This document shows positions 36,601-46,330 of a stretch of DNA of 64,000 bases, piece after piece. Below the pieces are notes generated by a model, which saw only the letters and a program-made list of their open reading frames with translations, had not been told where the DNA came from and made no database searches. Made by a program: the position numbers and the translations under genes. The first letter of the stretch is position 1. Each line of letters starts with the position of its first letter. Source of the stretch: Mesocentrotus franciscanus (Eukaryota; Echinodermata; Echinoidea; Camarodonta; Strongylocentrotidae); assembly GCA_037976565.1 (NCBI GenBank), contig CP137683.1:11997923-12061922 (forward strand), in the 5' to 3' direction.

Positions 36601-39600
36601 TGGCCCTAAAGCAAGTCCCAAATTTCAGAACCAATTTACACCAAATCAAAACCTCATGACTCGGTCACAACAGCTATCCAAAGCACAATTCAGTTATTGG
36701 GTGCCCTACTGACATAATCTGTGACATGCAAGAATGCTTTGGGTAGGTTTAAGTTTACACCATATCTGAACTTGTCTTGGGGCACACCAAAATTGTTTTG
36801 TGTCACATAATTGGTGGTCTGCTCAAAAGCAATCTCTGGTATCTTTTGGGCATTAACACCTGAATCGAATTGTACATGTATCTTAAATCAGAACGATAGA
36901 TAAGGAGAGTGTGGCCAACCCGGTTCGATTTGGGCATAATATGATGAATACTGCTTTGTTGTATAAGCACAAAACGTAAGAATATGCACCATGTTGTGAC
37001 CAAGTGAAATCGAGTTGGCCAAACTCTGTGTATAGATGGTTCTGCCTGAGATCTTCGCAGGGCACCCTAAGACAGATTTTTAAATTTTGATTGGAACAGA
37101 GGTCTGTTATTTTATTTGTTCTATATTTTTTTTACTGTATTAGTTGTGTATTTGTTGTTGTACTTCACCGTCTTGTATCTACCGTTATTGTTATCCTCAC
37201 ATGTGCTCCTGGAAATGAAATAAAATAACCTCTTACTATCAAAATTGTATTCTACATTCGTTCCAGTAGTATGGTGTGGAGCTTACCTTGTCATCTGCAT
37301 AGCGGAAAGATACATTTTGAACCATTAACACAGGTGGTGGGACCTTACCACATTCTGGGAATGTGAAAGCTAGGGTCTGTAGAAAAAGGAGAGATAAAAA
37401 CCAATAAATCATGCTGCTCAACAATTCAGTGACATACTGTAAAACTTGATATGGATGTCCCTGATAGTCAAATGTGTCTGATTCACTTACCGGTACTTAA
37501 ATATAATTTTAAGACTCTTGATTTTGCTTTAAACTTTTTTGAATAATCAAAAGTAAGTCTGAACATCATGTCTGTTACGCTGGAATTGACCACAACTGGC
37601 TTGTTTGTTGTTGTTTGTTTGTTTTTGTCTTGGGTACAGTATCATACAAAATTCATACGAAAGTGGGAACTACAGGGGTGATAGTGGGCATCAAACAAAA
37701 TTACTTAAAACTGACCATCACTTTACACAATTTACCTTGTCTGAATCGACCTTCTCTGTCAAACCTGCAGCGACCATCTTGTTAAGTGTCTTCTCTTTAC
37801 TCTGGGCCTGTCTGGCAAGTTTGGCGCTACCGTGACCAAACCTCGCTATATAGTTCTGAAGTGAAAGAGGTAAAACAAAATATAGAGTTACTGATTGCAT
37901 TATGTTTATCAATGGAAAGATATGTAAAGGGGGGCAGCATTTCACGAAACCATCATACATGTACATGTAAGTCCCATTGAAATGCATGTATTAAAATTAG
38001 CACACGTTTTAATGGGATGTTGGTGAACTTGCACTTATGAGGGTTTCATGATATGATGCAGTGGGTCCTAGCATTTCATGGAGACAAAATTCCCTGATTT
38101 TTGTTTTCCTCATGGAGGTTGTGCTCCCACCACCCCCCTCCCCCAATCCACCAGTAATATACCAGACTTCTGGCGAAATTTTCCAGCAAAATTGTTTAGC
38201 AGCTTGCATATTCTTGGTAAAATCCTGTCACAGACAGTCCTGGACTTAGACACATGAACTTCGTGTACAGGTGTACAATAACAGATATTTACAAGGTTAT
38301 TACTGACAGATTCATAAAGCCATCATCATTGAATACCATTTCTCTTCACAGATTATTCTGAATCTGGTAAAGCAATTTAGGTTGAGTATAATCATCTGAT
38401 GGCAAGATGTCACTAATTTCCAAAACTCCCTCACAATTAGGTACAATCCTCCTCCTCAAAATACATGAAGCTCCAAAGCCCTAAATCACATGCACATATT
38501 GGTACAACCACCAAACGCAGAGAAGATGTATGATTAATCAAAACAGAATGATTTCTCTGGTTTCTAATTTAGGGTATCATTTTCATTAACCATGGGTACA
38601 GAAGACTGTGTTTACACTTACCTTCATATGAGCGATTTGATCCTGTTCCCACTGGTATTTCTTCATCTGATTCTCTTCCTGTTCAAACCTAGTTTTAACG
38701 TATGAATCAAAGTTACCCTGGCGAGAAAAATAAGAGAGAGAGTAAGAAACGTGTCAGTCAAATTCAGTGTTCTAATTTAGTTATCAATATTTTAATTTTT
38801 AAGAAATAATAAGAGTTTCTTGTGTAATCGTTATTTATTCAATGTCGCCTGTTTCCTGGGAAGGGAAAAGCAAACTTGATCACTGTCATCTCTAGTTTCT
38901 GCTCCTGTTAATACCATTCTTTCATTTGTGTGGTTGAGTGTCGTAGTCGAGTGGATACGTCACAGGACTGTGGATCACAAGGTCCACGGTTCGAGTCCCA
39001 CCACGGCGCGTATGTCCTTTGGCAAGACATTGATCTACATTTGCCACACTCAACCCAGGTGATGTAAATGGGTACCTGGCAGGAAATAATAACTTGAAAT
39101 GCTAGAGCGCCGTAATGGCAGCCATGCTAAAGCCAGGGTAATAATCGGGAGCGCCAGGAGTGTCAAGTCTGGCAGATATGCGCTTTACAAGAACCCAATA
39201 TTATTATTATTCCGAAATTGGAATTGAAGTTGGCTTACGAGAGTCACTACAAGGAGGTTTCAGGTATGAACATGTAGAACATGACATCAGGATCCCTTCT
39301 ATTCTTTTACAAAAAGGGTACAATGGGTTATCAAGCATGCAAAGGTGATGATTTTTCTTTCTACATGCGAAGCCACCATCATTATAAAAACCTTTTCTCC
39401 AAATTGTATCATTCAGAATCTGGTAAAGCAAGAGGTTTGTTTGTAATCATAAGATGGCCCGCCCGCACTGGTTGTGAAGCACATGCTCCAGAGACGAATG
39501 CTCAGTGGTTGTTTACATACACTAACCAAATTTCTAACAACAACCCTGTACGGTATCAAACAATTGGTTATGATCAGCTGGTGAAATGTACATTTAAACA

Positions 39601-42600
39601 AAATTGAAATACTTACCCCATAGCTAGTTAATTTCTGTTTATGTACATGTAGAATATTTGTACAGACTCCGTTCAAGAAGTCCTGGGAGTGTGATACAAG
39701 AACCAATATCCTTTTGTACCTGAGGGGAAGAAAAAGAAGGAGAAAATAATACTATGTTAAAAATAAAGATGAAATAAAATTAAGCATTTATTATCCAAAT
39801 TTATCACCATGACAGCCATACCCTCAAATCATGATAACTATCTATGGTCACCGAATGACTTTTTCATTGTACATCGGTCAAAAAGTTATTATTTTGTGGC
39901 TTTAGGAAACAGGACTATAATTCACAAAGAGACACAATATAATTGTTTTTTTAAATAAGTAACATCCCCCCCCCCCTTCCTCTCCACAAACACAAAAGTC
40001 ACTGCAACTGAAGTAGGGAGGCACGATGGCGAGCAGTTGTCTCGTAACCAGGAGGTCCGGCTTCAAAAACAAGTTGATGCACTAGTGCCCTTTGGTAAGG
40101 TATTAATCCTCATTACCAAGTCCCCTCGGAGCATACAACTGCTTTCTTAGCAGTCAGGTAGAACAAACGACTCACTCTTTCAACTCCTCTTCAAGCCACA
40201 CACAGGCTTCTAGATCAAGATGATTTGTGGGTTCATCGAGCAGTAGTAAATGGGGCTTCACAAACAGCGCCCTCGCCAGGGATATCCTCATACGCCACCC
40301 TCCTGAAAAGTCTTTTGTCTTGGTTTGCATCATTTCCTTCGTAAAGCCGAGACCGTGGAGGATACGACCTGCGTTGACCTCTGCCTTGTCCGCATCCAAT
40401 TCATCCAGACGTTCAAAGATGTCCATCAGTCTGTCTTCAGCCTCTGTGTTAGTAACAAAGAAAGCCATTTGAACTCTGACCATTTCTATGCAGCGGGCAT
40501 AAAATGGAGCAATTGAATAATATCTGCATCCATATAGCTTATCGTAAACTAAATGAATTAACAAAAGCTGATTTTGTCACTAAATCATTTTGTCTTTTCA
40601 TTTCACAAAGGAATCTGCTTTGTTTTTTTAATTCTGCTTACCCCCAGTACATGCAAAACTTGTACATTATATTAAAGTACTCCATCAACCAGATTGGGTT
40701 AATATAAGTTCAACTCAGTCCACCTCTAAAAATTCCTTTTTGAAAAAACTTTTAAATTAAGGCAAAAGGTTGAATTCTTAATGAATATTATTCAGCAAAT
40801 CCAAAGTATTTTGTCATATAAGTTACTGACCAATAATAGATTGTAGTATTTACGTTAATTGAATAAAGTCAATAGCCTTAACTTTAAAAAAATAGAGGAA
40901 ATATCAAGGAAAATAACGTGTACTATATTTTGAGTTGGCTATGTCGGTAAAGCATCAGCCTGTTAAATCCAATCCAGGCGGATGACTGAAGCATGCGTTG
41001 TGTGTTAACATGCCGTCCTCTGTTTCATAGATAGAAGCTATGATACAGTGGAAGACATTCTGTTCCTCGGATAGGCCGTTAAATGGAGGCCCTGTATGGA
41101 GTCACCACCTTTACACATTAAGAACCCATTACACCACTTGTATAAGAGAAGGGGGAATTCCGGTGTAGTGGTCCACCTGCACACCCCTGATCTGTTATGC
41201 CGGGAGGAGATACCCCAAGGGTTACAATGATTCAGTTCCCTTTTCGCCTCCCCGGCACAGATAACAGCAAATACTAAACACTGCTAATATAATTATAACA
41301 CATGGTAACGGGTGGGACACACAAAGATCAAATACACTTGACTTGCCCAATGTTGAAACCTAACTCACCTGGGCCCTCCAAATGTGACAGGTCTTCTGCT
41401 TCCTTCTCAAGCCGTATCCTCTCGGCGTCTACCTCTAAAACACACTGCAAGGCGGTCTTTTCACTGGCTCCCATCTCCCTGGACAGATGGAAGATATCCA
41501 TGTGATGGGGGATGGGGACCTCACGCTTCCCAATCGCGTGCAAGAGGGTGGACTTGCCTAGGAGCAGAATTCAAATAACTCAAATCAATATCAAATATAA
41601 TGGCTATAAATAACAACATCAATCATCAATAACTAACACTATAGTCCCAATAAGCCCCTAAATAGCCATTGGAATTTTCTTCAAGTGGATAATTTTAGTA
41701 AGAAAAAGAAATTGTGATCACAATCGTATATTAAAGGGATCCGGTAACTTTGTCTCAGATTCTGAAACAAAATTCTGGATTTAGCTCATGATGCAATGAT
41801 AATCATAAACCTTTAGGTCAGTCAGGAACCCCATGACTTTTACAAGCTGATCGCCTGTCTGATTATCAAGATATTTATGATTGGAATTACAAATTTTGAA
41901 AACCGTTCGCCTGATGGTTTTCATAACACTATAGTCTATTAGGGAAAACGAGTATGGTAAACCGGTCAATCAAAGATTTTTACTTTTTTGAGGCACTTCT
42001 TGATCATTTTGAAGCGCAATTTTTTTAGGGCTTCATTATTACACCATATCACAGACACTAATAACATGTAGGGCCGTGTATCTCAGATTTAACACTGTTA
42101 AACGATCCCTTTAATAATAGTGACAGTGATCAAAATCATGTATAGCATGTACATAACTGTATTTCGAGAAGAAAAATACTGCACAGAAAATCAATTATTA
42201 GCAAAAGACACTTATAGAAGTGATAGGATTCTTTCCAATCCACAGTTAGCCTTAAAAGACAGAATACACGTCTTTTAATGGGGAATGAAATACGTGCTAT
42301 AAAATTTTACGTAGTGTACATTAAAATTCTAGATGCCTTTCTCAATTGCACTCACCAAGTTTTAGGTATGAACGAAGCTGCTGCCCCGTATGACGAGATT
42401 AATCATGTATCAGAGTCCTAGTCTGACTGATTTTTTTTAAATCTGGATCAAGGCTTTATAAAGTCCATTGAGACTTGGGCCCAATAAATATTTCATTGAA
42501 ATATTTAAACCTGACAATTAATTGTAAAAGGTGAAGGTAAATGTACAGCACAGTATTTAGAATTAACCCCCCTGATTTAAGCATTACATGTAGCCTACAG

Positions 42601-44277
42601 CCATGAAACTCACCGGAGCCATTAAGACCTAGAAGACCATACCGCCTACCGGCATTGAGCTCAATCTGAGAATCGACGAACAGTTCGGCACCGTGGAATG
42701 TCAGTGTGACGTTGATGATCTTAAGATCACAACTGGCTGGATGTGAGACTAATACACCTGTACATGACCTGTTACTGGCACCGAGGTCGACCTCATGGAG
42801 GTCATCGATGATGCCATTCACTGTAGAAGAAAATGATAATAGGATAAAAGCAATCAAGTTGAATAGTAGAGGTGTCATGGTGGAGTCCGAGAGGTTAAAA
42901 CACTTGACTTGACTGGATGTTTGAGGGTCATGGGTTGAATCCTTGGCATGGCATTTAGTGTACATGTACAGTACATGTACGTCCTTAAGAAAGGCATTTT
43001 ATCTACATTGCTTCTCTCCACCCAAGTGTTCGTGGTTCGTTTGAAGCAAGGCAAGTGTCAACTGGTTCCTGGCTGGAATGCTCCCTAGGGAAGGAAGAAT
43101 GTGCAAACACAAAGCCCAACATGACAATTCAAAACCACAATTACAAATATTTCTTAACATTAAAATTACCAGTATATCTACATGTAATCATAAATAAATT
43201 TCAATCAAACTCCAGATATTATTAGGTTGACCTTTAGGGTCAAGAGCCATCATCATTGAATACCGTATTTCTTCACAGATTAATCTGAATCTGGTAAAGC
43301 AATTTAGGTGAGTTTAATCATCTGATGGCAAATAACTCTTTTTCCTCAAGATATCTGGAACCTGAAATCCCAAATCCTAGTACATGTATATCGTTGAAAA
43401 AATACACTGCCAAAAGTTTTAAAGTATTCCCCTTTCTACATGTACAATGTAGGTTAACGAGGAAATAAAATCAGTGTGACTTAAAGGGAGTGTAGCATGG
43501 CAAATACTGGTTAACGCCATCTAAGTCTATTTTGGACAACTGCACGTAAACGAATGGACTTGATTAACGGTAGTCAGCGCGCGCTAGCGTTCGCGAAACA
43601 GACCAAAGTTCTCCTCACGCTTCGGTTTCACGTATGTTGCATGCACGTGAATGCTGCGATCGCGTCGTCCGTAGTCGTATTATACCCAATTGGCCCCCAA
43701 GTAGAGCCACGGGAAAGACACATAGTCTCGTCATGCTACACTCCCTTTAAGCTCTGTAGATACCCAAATCTTGATGCCAATTGGTTATCTCAAAACTGCA
43801 AACAAATTAATTTGCTAATCTCTACTCAGGTGTTAATTATATTACATGGGTGAAATGGCGCCTGGCCAGAATACTCCCCATATGACCTGTGCGGATTAGC
43901 TATTGAACCCGATGACCAGTGTATAAATAATTACAATGGAAAGCACTTAGAAACATAGTATTAAGCGCTATGATACAAACGTGACCATTATAATTATTAT
44001 TATATTTTGTTCAGTCATTTCATGAGCTGTCACCCAATGAAAGAAGTTAACAATAACAGGGACAGGGATTGATTTAGAAGTTGGGGTTTCACCACAAGCC
44101 CTGTTCATGTCCTCCGCACCCCCTGTCTTTTTCCGTCAAGCAATTCTACTAACCTCCATTTGTTTCCCCATTGGCAGTGCCATTGGTAACGCCGTTGGTA
44201 ATGCCATTGGTAGCGCCGTTGGTTTCTGCTTTCTTGGCTGCTCCGCCCTTTCCCCTAGGTGCCCTCTTCTTTGGCAT
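24629..44277 (-). CDS. ABCF2: ABCF2, ABC-F family ATPase (12 coding exons; exons 3-9 duplicated in the assembly)
   Basis: Minus-strand exons: 44277-44154, 42820-42614, 41557-41369, 40443-40176, 39719-39617, 38717-38622, 37855-37736, 37376-37287, 28974-28801, 27670-27542, 26209-26006, 24784-24629. This uses the intact copy of exon 9; all junctions are GT-AG, phases agree, total 1860 nt, 619 aa (human 623). Twin ABC domains without membrane segments: NBD1 Walker A GLNGSGKST (106-114), signature FSGGW (219-223), Walker B and D-loop [12 protein letters not shown] (239-250), switch His 273. NBD2 has Walker [10 protein letters not shown] (420-428), signature LSDGQ (507-511) and DEPTNHLD (531-538). 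The inter-domain linker carries [20 protein letters not shown]. The N-terminus has TNG-type repeats and the C-terminus is Lys/Ala-rich. Known of the family: cytosolic ribosome-associated ATPase, orthologue of yeast Arb1. Confidence 0.96.
24835..24986. mobile_element. TIR element (MITE), family B, copy 2, ABCF2 last intron
   Basis: 152 bp with ends GGGCCCTGTTTCC and AAGCAGAGCCC. Arms pair over about 38 bp (AAAACTTATTATCACTAACAA against TTGTTATTGATACGATACAA). Same family as 18949-19102. Confidence 0.8.
25113..25320. repeat. Interspersed repeat R1, copy 1
   Basis: Contains GGCATTCAGTCTTTAAATGT, TTCGGTCTGTTGTTTTCATC, TGTAATTCGGCCTTTTATGT and CTCCCACATGGACATAAATG. It is collinear with 28046-28237 and more loosely with 29318-29455 (and its duplicate 36179-36313). 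All are in ABCF2 introns. Confidence 0.85.
26006..26209 (-). CDS. ABCF2: ABCF2 coding exon 11, NBD2 signature and Walker B
   Basis: 204 nt, phase 0 both ends. Reads [15 protein letters not shown], then [13 protein letters not shown] and the switch [13 protein letters not shown]. Together with exon 9 (Walker A) it supplies the second ATP-binding site. Confidence 0.95.
26364..26658. mobile_element. TIR element (MITE), family D, ABCF2 intron 10
   Basis: 295 bp with arms of about 65 bp. The left arm starts CTGGGGGGTGTTTCACAAAG and continues through GATCGACTTTAAGTTGGACT. The right arm is its reverse complement, ending GTGAAACACCCCCCAG. No ORF. Confidence 0.85.
26659..26930. repeat. Interspersed repeat R2, copy 1
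   Basis: Carries GCCATCATCATTGAATACCA, TCTGAATCTGGTAAAGCAAT and CACATGCACATATTGGTACA. It is collinear with 31376-31645 (duplicate 38240-38510). Partial copies are at 43243-43345 and 32505-32600 (duplicate 39372-39467). Confidence 0.85.
26950..27023. mobile_element. Solo right arm of MITE family D
   Basis: GTGGCATGAACGGCCTGCC to GTGAAACACCCCCAG repeats the right arm of 26364-26658 about 370 bp away, without a left arm: a truncated member. Confidence 0.75.
27542..27670 (-). CDS. ABCF2: ABCF2 coding exon 10
   Basis: 129 nt, phase 0. Reads [20 protein letters not shown] and [14 protein letters not shown], the helical segment between Walker A and signature of NBD2. Single-copy in this window, unlike exons 3-9. 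Confidence 0.95.
28046..28237. repeat. Interspersed repeat R1, copy 2
   Basis: Nearly the same sequence as 25113-25320, in ABCF2 intron 9. Short ORFs predicted over it are spurious. Confidence 0.85.
29318..29455. repeat. Interspersed repeat R1, copy 3 (diverged)
   Basis: GCATTCAGTCTGTAACAGTAG, TCTTCGGTCTGTTGTTGTCA and TCATTCTCCCACATGAACTT align with the core of R1. Its allelic duplicate is at 36179-36313. Confidence 0.75.
32064..32348 (+). repeat. tRNA-derived SINE, family 1 (haplotype A copy)
   Basis: The tRNA-like head has A box TAGTCGAGTGG and B box GGTTCGAGTCC, then GTCCTTTGGCAAGACATTGA and an ATT-repeat tail. The duplicate is at 38932-39212, and a fuller relative is at 53641-54006. It is a pol III retroposon in ABCF2 intron 5, not a tRNA gene. 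Confidence 0.85.
33152..33310 (+). repeat. tRNA-derived SINE, family 2 (haplotype A copy)
   Basis: Degenerate tRNA head CACGATGGCGAGCAGTTGTC, B-box-like GGCTTCAAAA, then TAGTGCCCTTTGG and the family tail CTTTCTTAGCAGTCAGGTA. Its duplicate is at 40013-40171; the better-preserved relative is at 53001-53185. Confidence 0.75.
34073..34400 (+). repeat. Possible degenerate SINE, family 3 (duplicate at 40934-41260)
   Basis: GTTGGCTATGTCGGTAAAGC followed 20 bp later by AAATCCAATCC looks like a decayed A-box/B-box pair, continued by non-coding sequence. Only the two allelic copies are seen here, so repeat status is uncertain. Confidence 0.35.
34903..35402. other. Assembly gap, 500 N
   Basis: Exactly 500 unknown bases between the two ABCF2 haplotype blocks. 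The round size suggests a placeholder. ORFs reported across it are artefacts. Confidence 0.99.
35662..35832 (-). pseudogene. ABCF2: ABCF2 exon 9, copy B, frameshifted
   Basis: 171 nt against 174 in the intact copy at 28801-28974. Three one-base deletions (in CCCCGTTGGG, CTACGAGG and TTTTTCCTC contexts) shift the frame through NBD2 Walker A and restore it afterwards. The reading becomes GPKGQASPP instead of GPNGAGKST. Splice sites are unchanged. It lies within 450 bp of the gap, where low-quality contig ends are common. Confidence 0.85.
38932..39212 (+). repeat. tRNA-derived SINE, family 1 (haplotype B copy)
   Basis: Allelic duplicate of 32064-32348, same boxes and ATT tail. Confidence 0.85.
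40176..40443 (-). CDS. ABCF2: ABCF2 coding exon 4, NBD1 signature and Walker B (copy B)
   Basis: 268 nt. Residues 174-263 read [20 protein letters not shown], then [37 protein letters not shown]. The copy A equivalent is 33315-33582. This exon alone identifies an ABC-F ATPase. Confidence 0.95.
41731..42114. mobile_element. TTAA-flanked element, polymorphic between haplotypes
   Basis: 384 bp including both TTAA sites. Ends AGGGATCCGGTAAC and GTTAAACGATCCCT are imperfect inverted repeats. Haplotype A has a single TTAA at 34855-34858 followed by the same TAATAGTGACAGTGATCAAA flank, i.e. an empty site. No coding capacity; probably a piggyBac-type non-autonomous element. Confidence 0.8.
42614..42820 (-). 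CDS. ABCF2: ABCF2 coding exon 2
   Basis: 207 nt. Reads [20 protein letters not shown], then the start of NBD1 ([20 protein letters not shown]) to [12 protein letters not shown]. The Walker A glycine codon is split with exon 3. Confidence 0.95.
42866..43107 (+). repeat. Degenerate tRNA-derived SINE, family 1
   Basis: Head CATGGTGGAGTCCGAGAGG, B box GGGTTGAATCC, then TCCTTAAGAAAGGCATTTTA and the body phrase TGGCTGGAATGCTCCC shared with 53641-54006. A further tail-only fragment is at 43848-44010. Confidence 0.65.
43481..43750. mobile_element. TTAA-flanked MITE (piggyBac-like), family C, copy 2
   Basis: 270 bp with perfect TTAA at both ends and inverted termini AGGGAGTGTAGCATG / CATGCTACACTCCCT. 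The interior is shared with 22996-23278. It sits in ABCF2 intron 1. Confidence 0.88.
44154..44277 (-). CDS. ABCF2: ABCF2 coding exon 1 (start codon)
   Basis: Starts [18 protein letters not shown], then five TNG-type repeats ([15 protein letters not shown]..) and donor GTTAGT. The basic, disordered N-terminus is family-typical. An acceptor-like CCTTTAG lies 7 nt before the ATG, so the 5' UTR is likely spliced. Confidence 0.88.
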
Positions 44278-44623
44278 GATGAAACTAAAGGCACAATCGA
44301 AGAACTACCACAAACCAAACTCCACTGTCACTGCTGTACACTTCTATAGAGGTCTACCAAGTAGACAACGTTCAAGTATTACCGACTGTCACCGAGAATT
44401 TGACCTGGAAATGTTAAAAGAAGGGAAATTCAAATTACATGTATTGATTTAATGATAAGATTAAGCTCAGTGCAGTGGCCAGTCTAGTCTCGAGGTTGTT
44501 CCGCTGAGAACCCGAGATTTTTATTTTTCCATTTAATATACATGTAGATGTCTAACTTATGAATGATACCATATTGGCATTAGCCTGGCTTTGTTAAATG
44601 TTAGGTATAAAAACTATAGTATA

Positions 44624-44945
44624 AGGCCATTAAAAAAAAAAACATGTTTAGCATCCTGCCTTTTTGAAAAATAGGAAGGAGGAGGCCCTTTTTTTTTTTT
44701 TTTTCAAAATGGCTGCTCCGTACATTTTCCCCGACTGGCTGTCCAGCCAGTCGGGCTATTTCTCAAGATAGCCGCCAGCATTTATGTTTTGTTTTTTTAA
44801 TTCAGAAAAAGACCATTTTAGCAGTATGTTTTTCATGTTTTTTCATTAAGATTTTTTTTTTTTTTAATTGAAAAAAAAAGGGCAGGCGGCCCCCAAAAAG
44901 GAAGCGGGCGGGGATGCTAAACATGAATATTGTTTTTAATGGCCT
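44624..44945. mobile_element. TIR element (MITE), family E
   Basis: 322 bp with ends AGGCCATTAAAAA and TTTTTAATGGCCT. The arms share CATGTTTAGCATCC over about 45 bp. The centre holds a small hairpin GACTGGCTGTCCAGCCAGTC at 44735-44754. No ORF. Confidence 0.82.
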
Positions 44946-45130
44946 AACTAGCATTCTAAGTGTAATTTAGTGTTGAGTGTTTCAGGAAGTCTCTCGGTAA
45001 GAAAATCAGGACAAACTTTTCACCCAAATTCTGAAAATTGGCAGTTTATCCCCATTGCATTACCATCTGTATAAAAGGAAGGTTGGTGCTTGTTCAGAAC
45101 TGTGACCATACTTTGGACCCGTGACTTCAG

Positions 45131-45589
45131 CATGAGTATGATCAGTAGGGGCGCTGGTCCGAGAATGAGGATCCTCCGCATCAACGAGGATATCCTCGTA
45201 AACACGGACAAATTGTGTTCTAAAAAATAAGATTTTTTCTTCTTCGGGGCTCTGCGGGTGTAGGGTTCCCAATCCGCGCGCTGGCAATGCGAAAAACGGA
45301 TTCCGTGTGATAAAATACCCCCAGTTCACCGTCTACTTTTAAGGGTTGTCCGTCTTCCCAAGGATCTATCATTCATAACGTGAAAGTCTCTGTGCAAAGT
45401 GAATGTGAAATGCATCAAGGAGCATCTTCCCAGAATCTGTTTTTTGCATCACCAACGTGCGGACCGGAAATATGAATCGTCCGATCCTTTTTTTTGGGGG
45501 GACGCGTCTGTCCGCGTTTATGAAGACGATCCTCGCTTATGCGGACAATCCTTATTCTCGGACCAGCGCCCCTACTGATCATACTCATG
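45131..45589. mobile_element. TIR element (MITE), family F
   Basis: 459 bp with arms of about 80-100 bp, starting CATGAGTATGATCAGTAGGG and ending CCCTACTGATCATACTCATG. It contains GCGCTGGTCCGAGAAT and the GGATCGTC/GGATATCC variants on both arms. It lies upstream of ABCF2. ORFs at both ends are arm translations, not genes. Confidence 0.85.
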
Positions 45590-45878
45590 ACATAAGTCAT
45601 AGTCGCCGCCCGCCCGATACCCACCGTCGGTGTCAGTATGCACTTACTTGTATTGTGCGGCGGTTTGCAGTGAAACCTGTGAGAAATTGAACATTATAAT
45701 GTCTTTGTTTATAGGAAAAATACTCTAAAAAAGATAAGAAAATTGAAACGAAACAGGTCAGAAAGATAACAACTTTTAAATTATGACTGAAAAAGTGATG
45801 TTATTTGAACAACAATTGTGGAAGATTTACTGATTTTGGGTGTGTTACAGTAAGTTCTGAACAAGCGCTGGAAGGTTG

Positions 45879-45935
45879 ACAAATGTCAGTTTTATTACAG
45901 AATTCCCGATACCAGATGGTCATTTCTCTTGACTC
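45879..45935. repeat. Short repeat shared with 4764-4818
   Basis: GACAAATGTCAGTTTTATTA, then ACCAGATGGTCATTTCT, matches CAACAAATGTCAGTTTTATT, then ACCAGACGGTTATTTCT at 4764-4818. Both lie in 5' regions of genes. Confidence 0.6.
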
Positions 45936-46139
45936 CATGCAGCTGCAGTGGCCAGTCTAACACAGTTCACGTAGGCCTACACTACATTTGTCTGACGTCT
46001 GTGCGATTGAATTTTGTGTTACTGGGCCAGGAAACACTTAACAAGCAAACATGGCAATTTCATTCATCATCACAAACACATAGGAATCAACTTGACACTC
46101 TATCATCTCTGAAATGTTTAAAATCTAAAAAGTACTTAC

Positions 46140-46330
46140 CGGCCAAAGTGTGTAAATTACTCTTTAAATGAAGATGTTTGCTTCGATTCTTTGTCCGAAA
46201 ATTCTCAGTAACTTAGACCACGCACAACACATGTGAAAATGTACCGGCGCGCGTTTCCTAGCTAGCTAGAAGAATGAATGAATGGACGAAAAGAATTGAC
46301 GTCGCAATGACATGACGTCATGAGCCGGCT
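46140..46330 (-). promoter_or_regulatory. Candidate ABCF2 promoter and 5' UTR exon, with CRE
   Basis: On the minus strand a full CRE palindrome TGACGTCA (46313-46320) and a half-site TGACGTCG near 46298 precede a stretch ending in a consensus donor (GGCCG|GTAAGTAC, donor at 46139-46138). This fits a non-coding first exon spliced to the acceptor before the ABCF2 ATG about 1.85 kb downstream. Motif-based inference. Confidence 0.45.

Larger units (their letters stand above)
35499..42162. repeat. Haplotype block copy B (ABCF2 exons 9-3)
   Basis: Second copy of 28639-34902. Exons here (minus strand): 41557-41369, 40443-40176, 39719-39617, 38717-38622, 37855-37736, 37376-37287, 35832-35662. It is continuous with exons 2 and 1 and differs from copy A by a TTAA-flanked insertion at 41731-42114. 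Exon 9 is broken by three single-base deletions close to the gap. Confidence 0.85.

Noticed and set aside
28639..42162. A second ABCF2-like gene or a four-domain ABC protein
   Set aside because: The copies are near-identical in introns, separated by a gap, and one lacks any first or last exons of its own. Uncollapsed haplotypes explain it better.
45020..45690. Several 60-90 codon ORFs upstream of ABCF2
   Set aside because: They are translations of the two arms of an inverted-repeat element and mirror each other.
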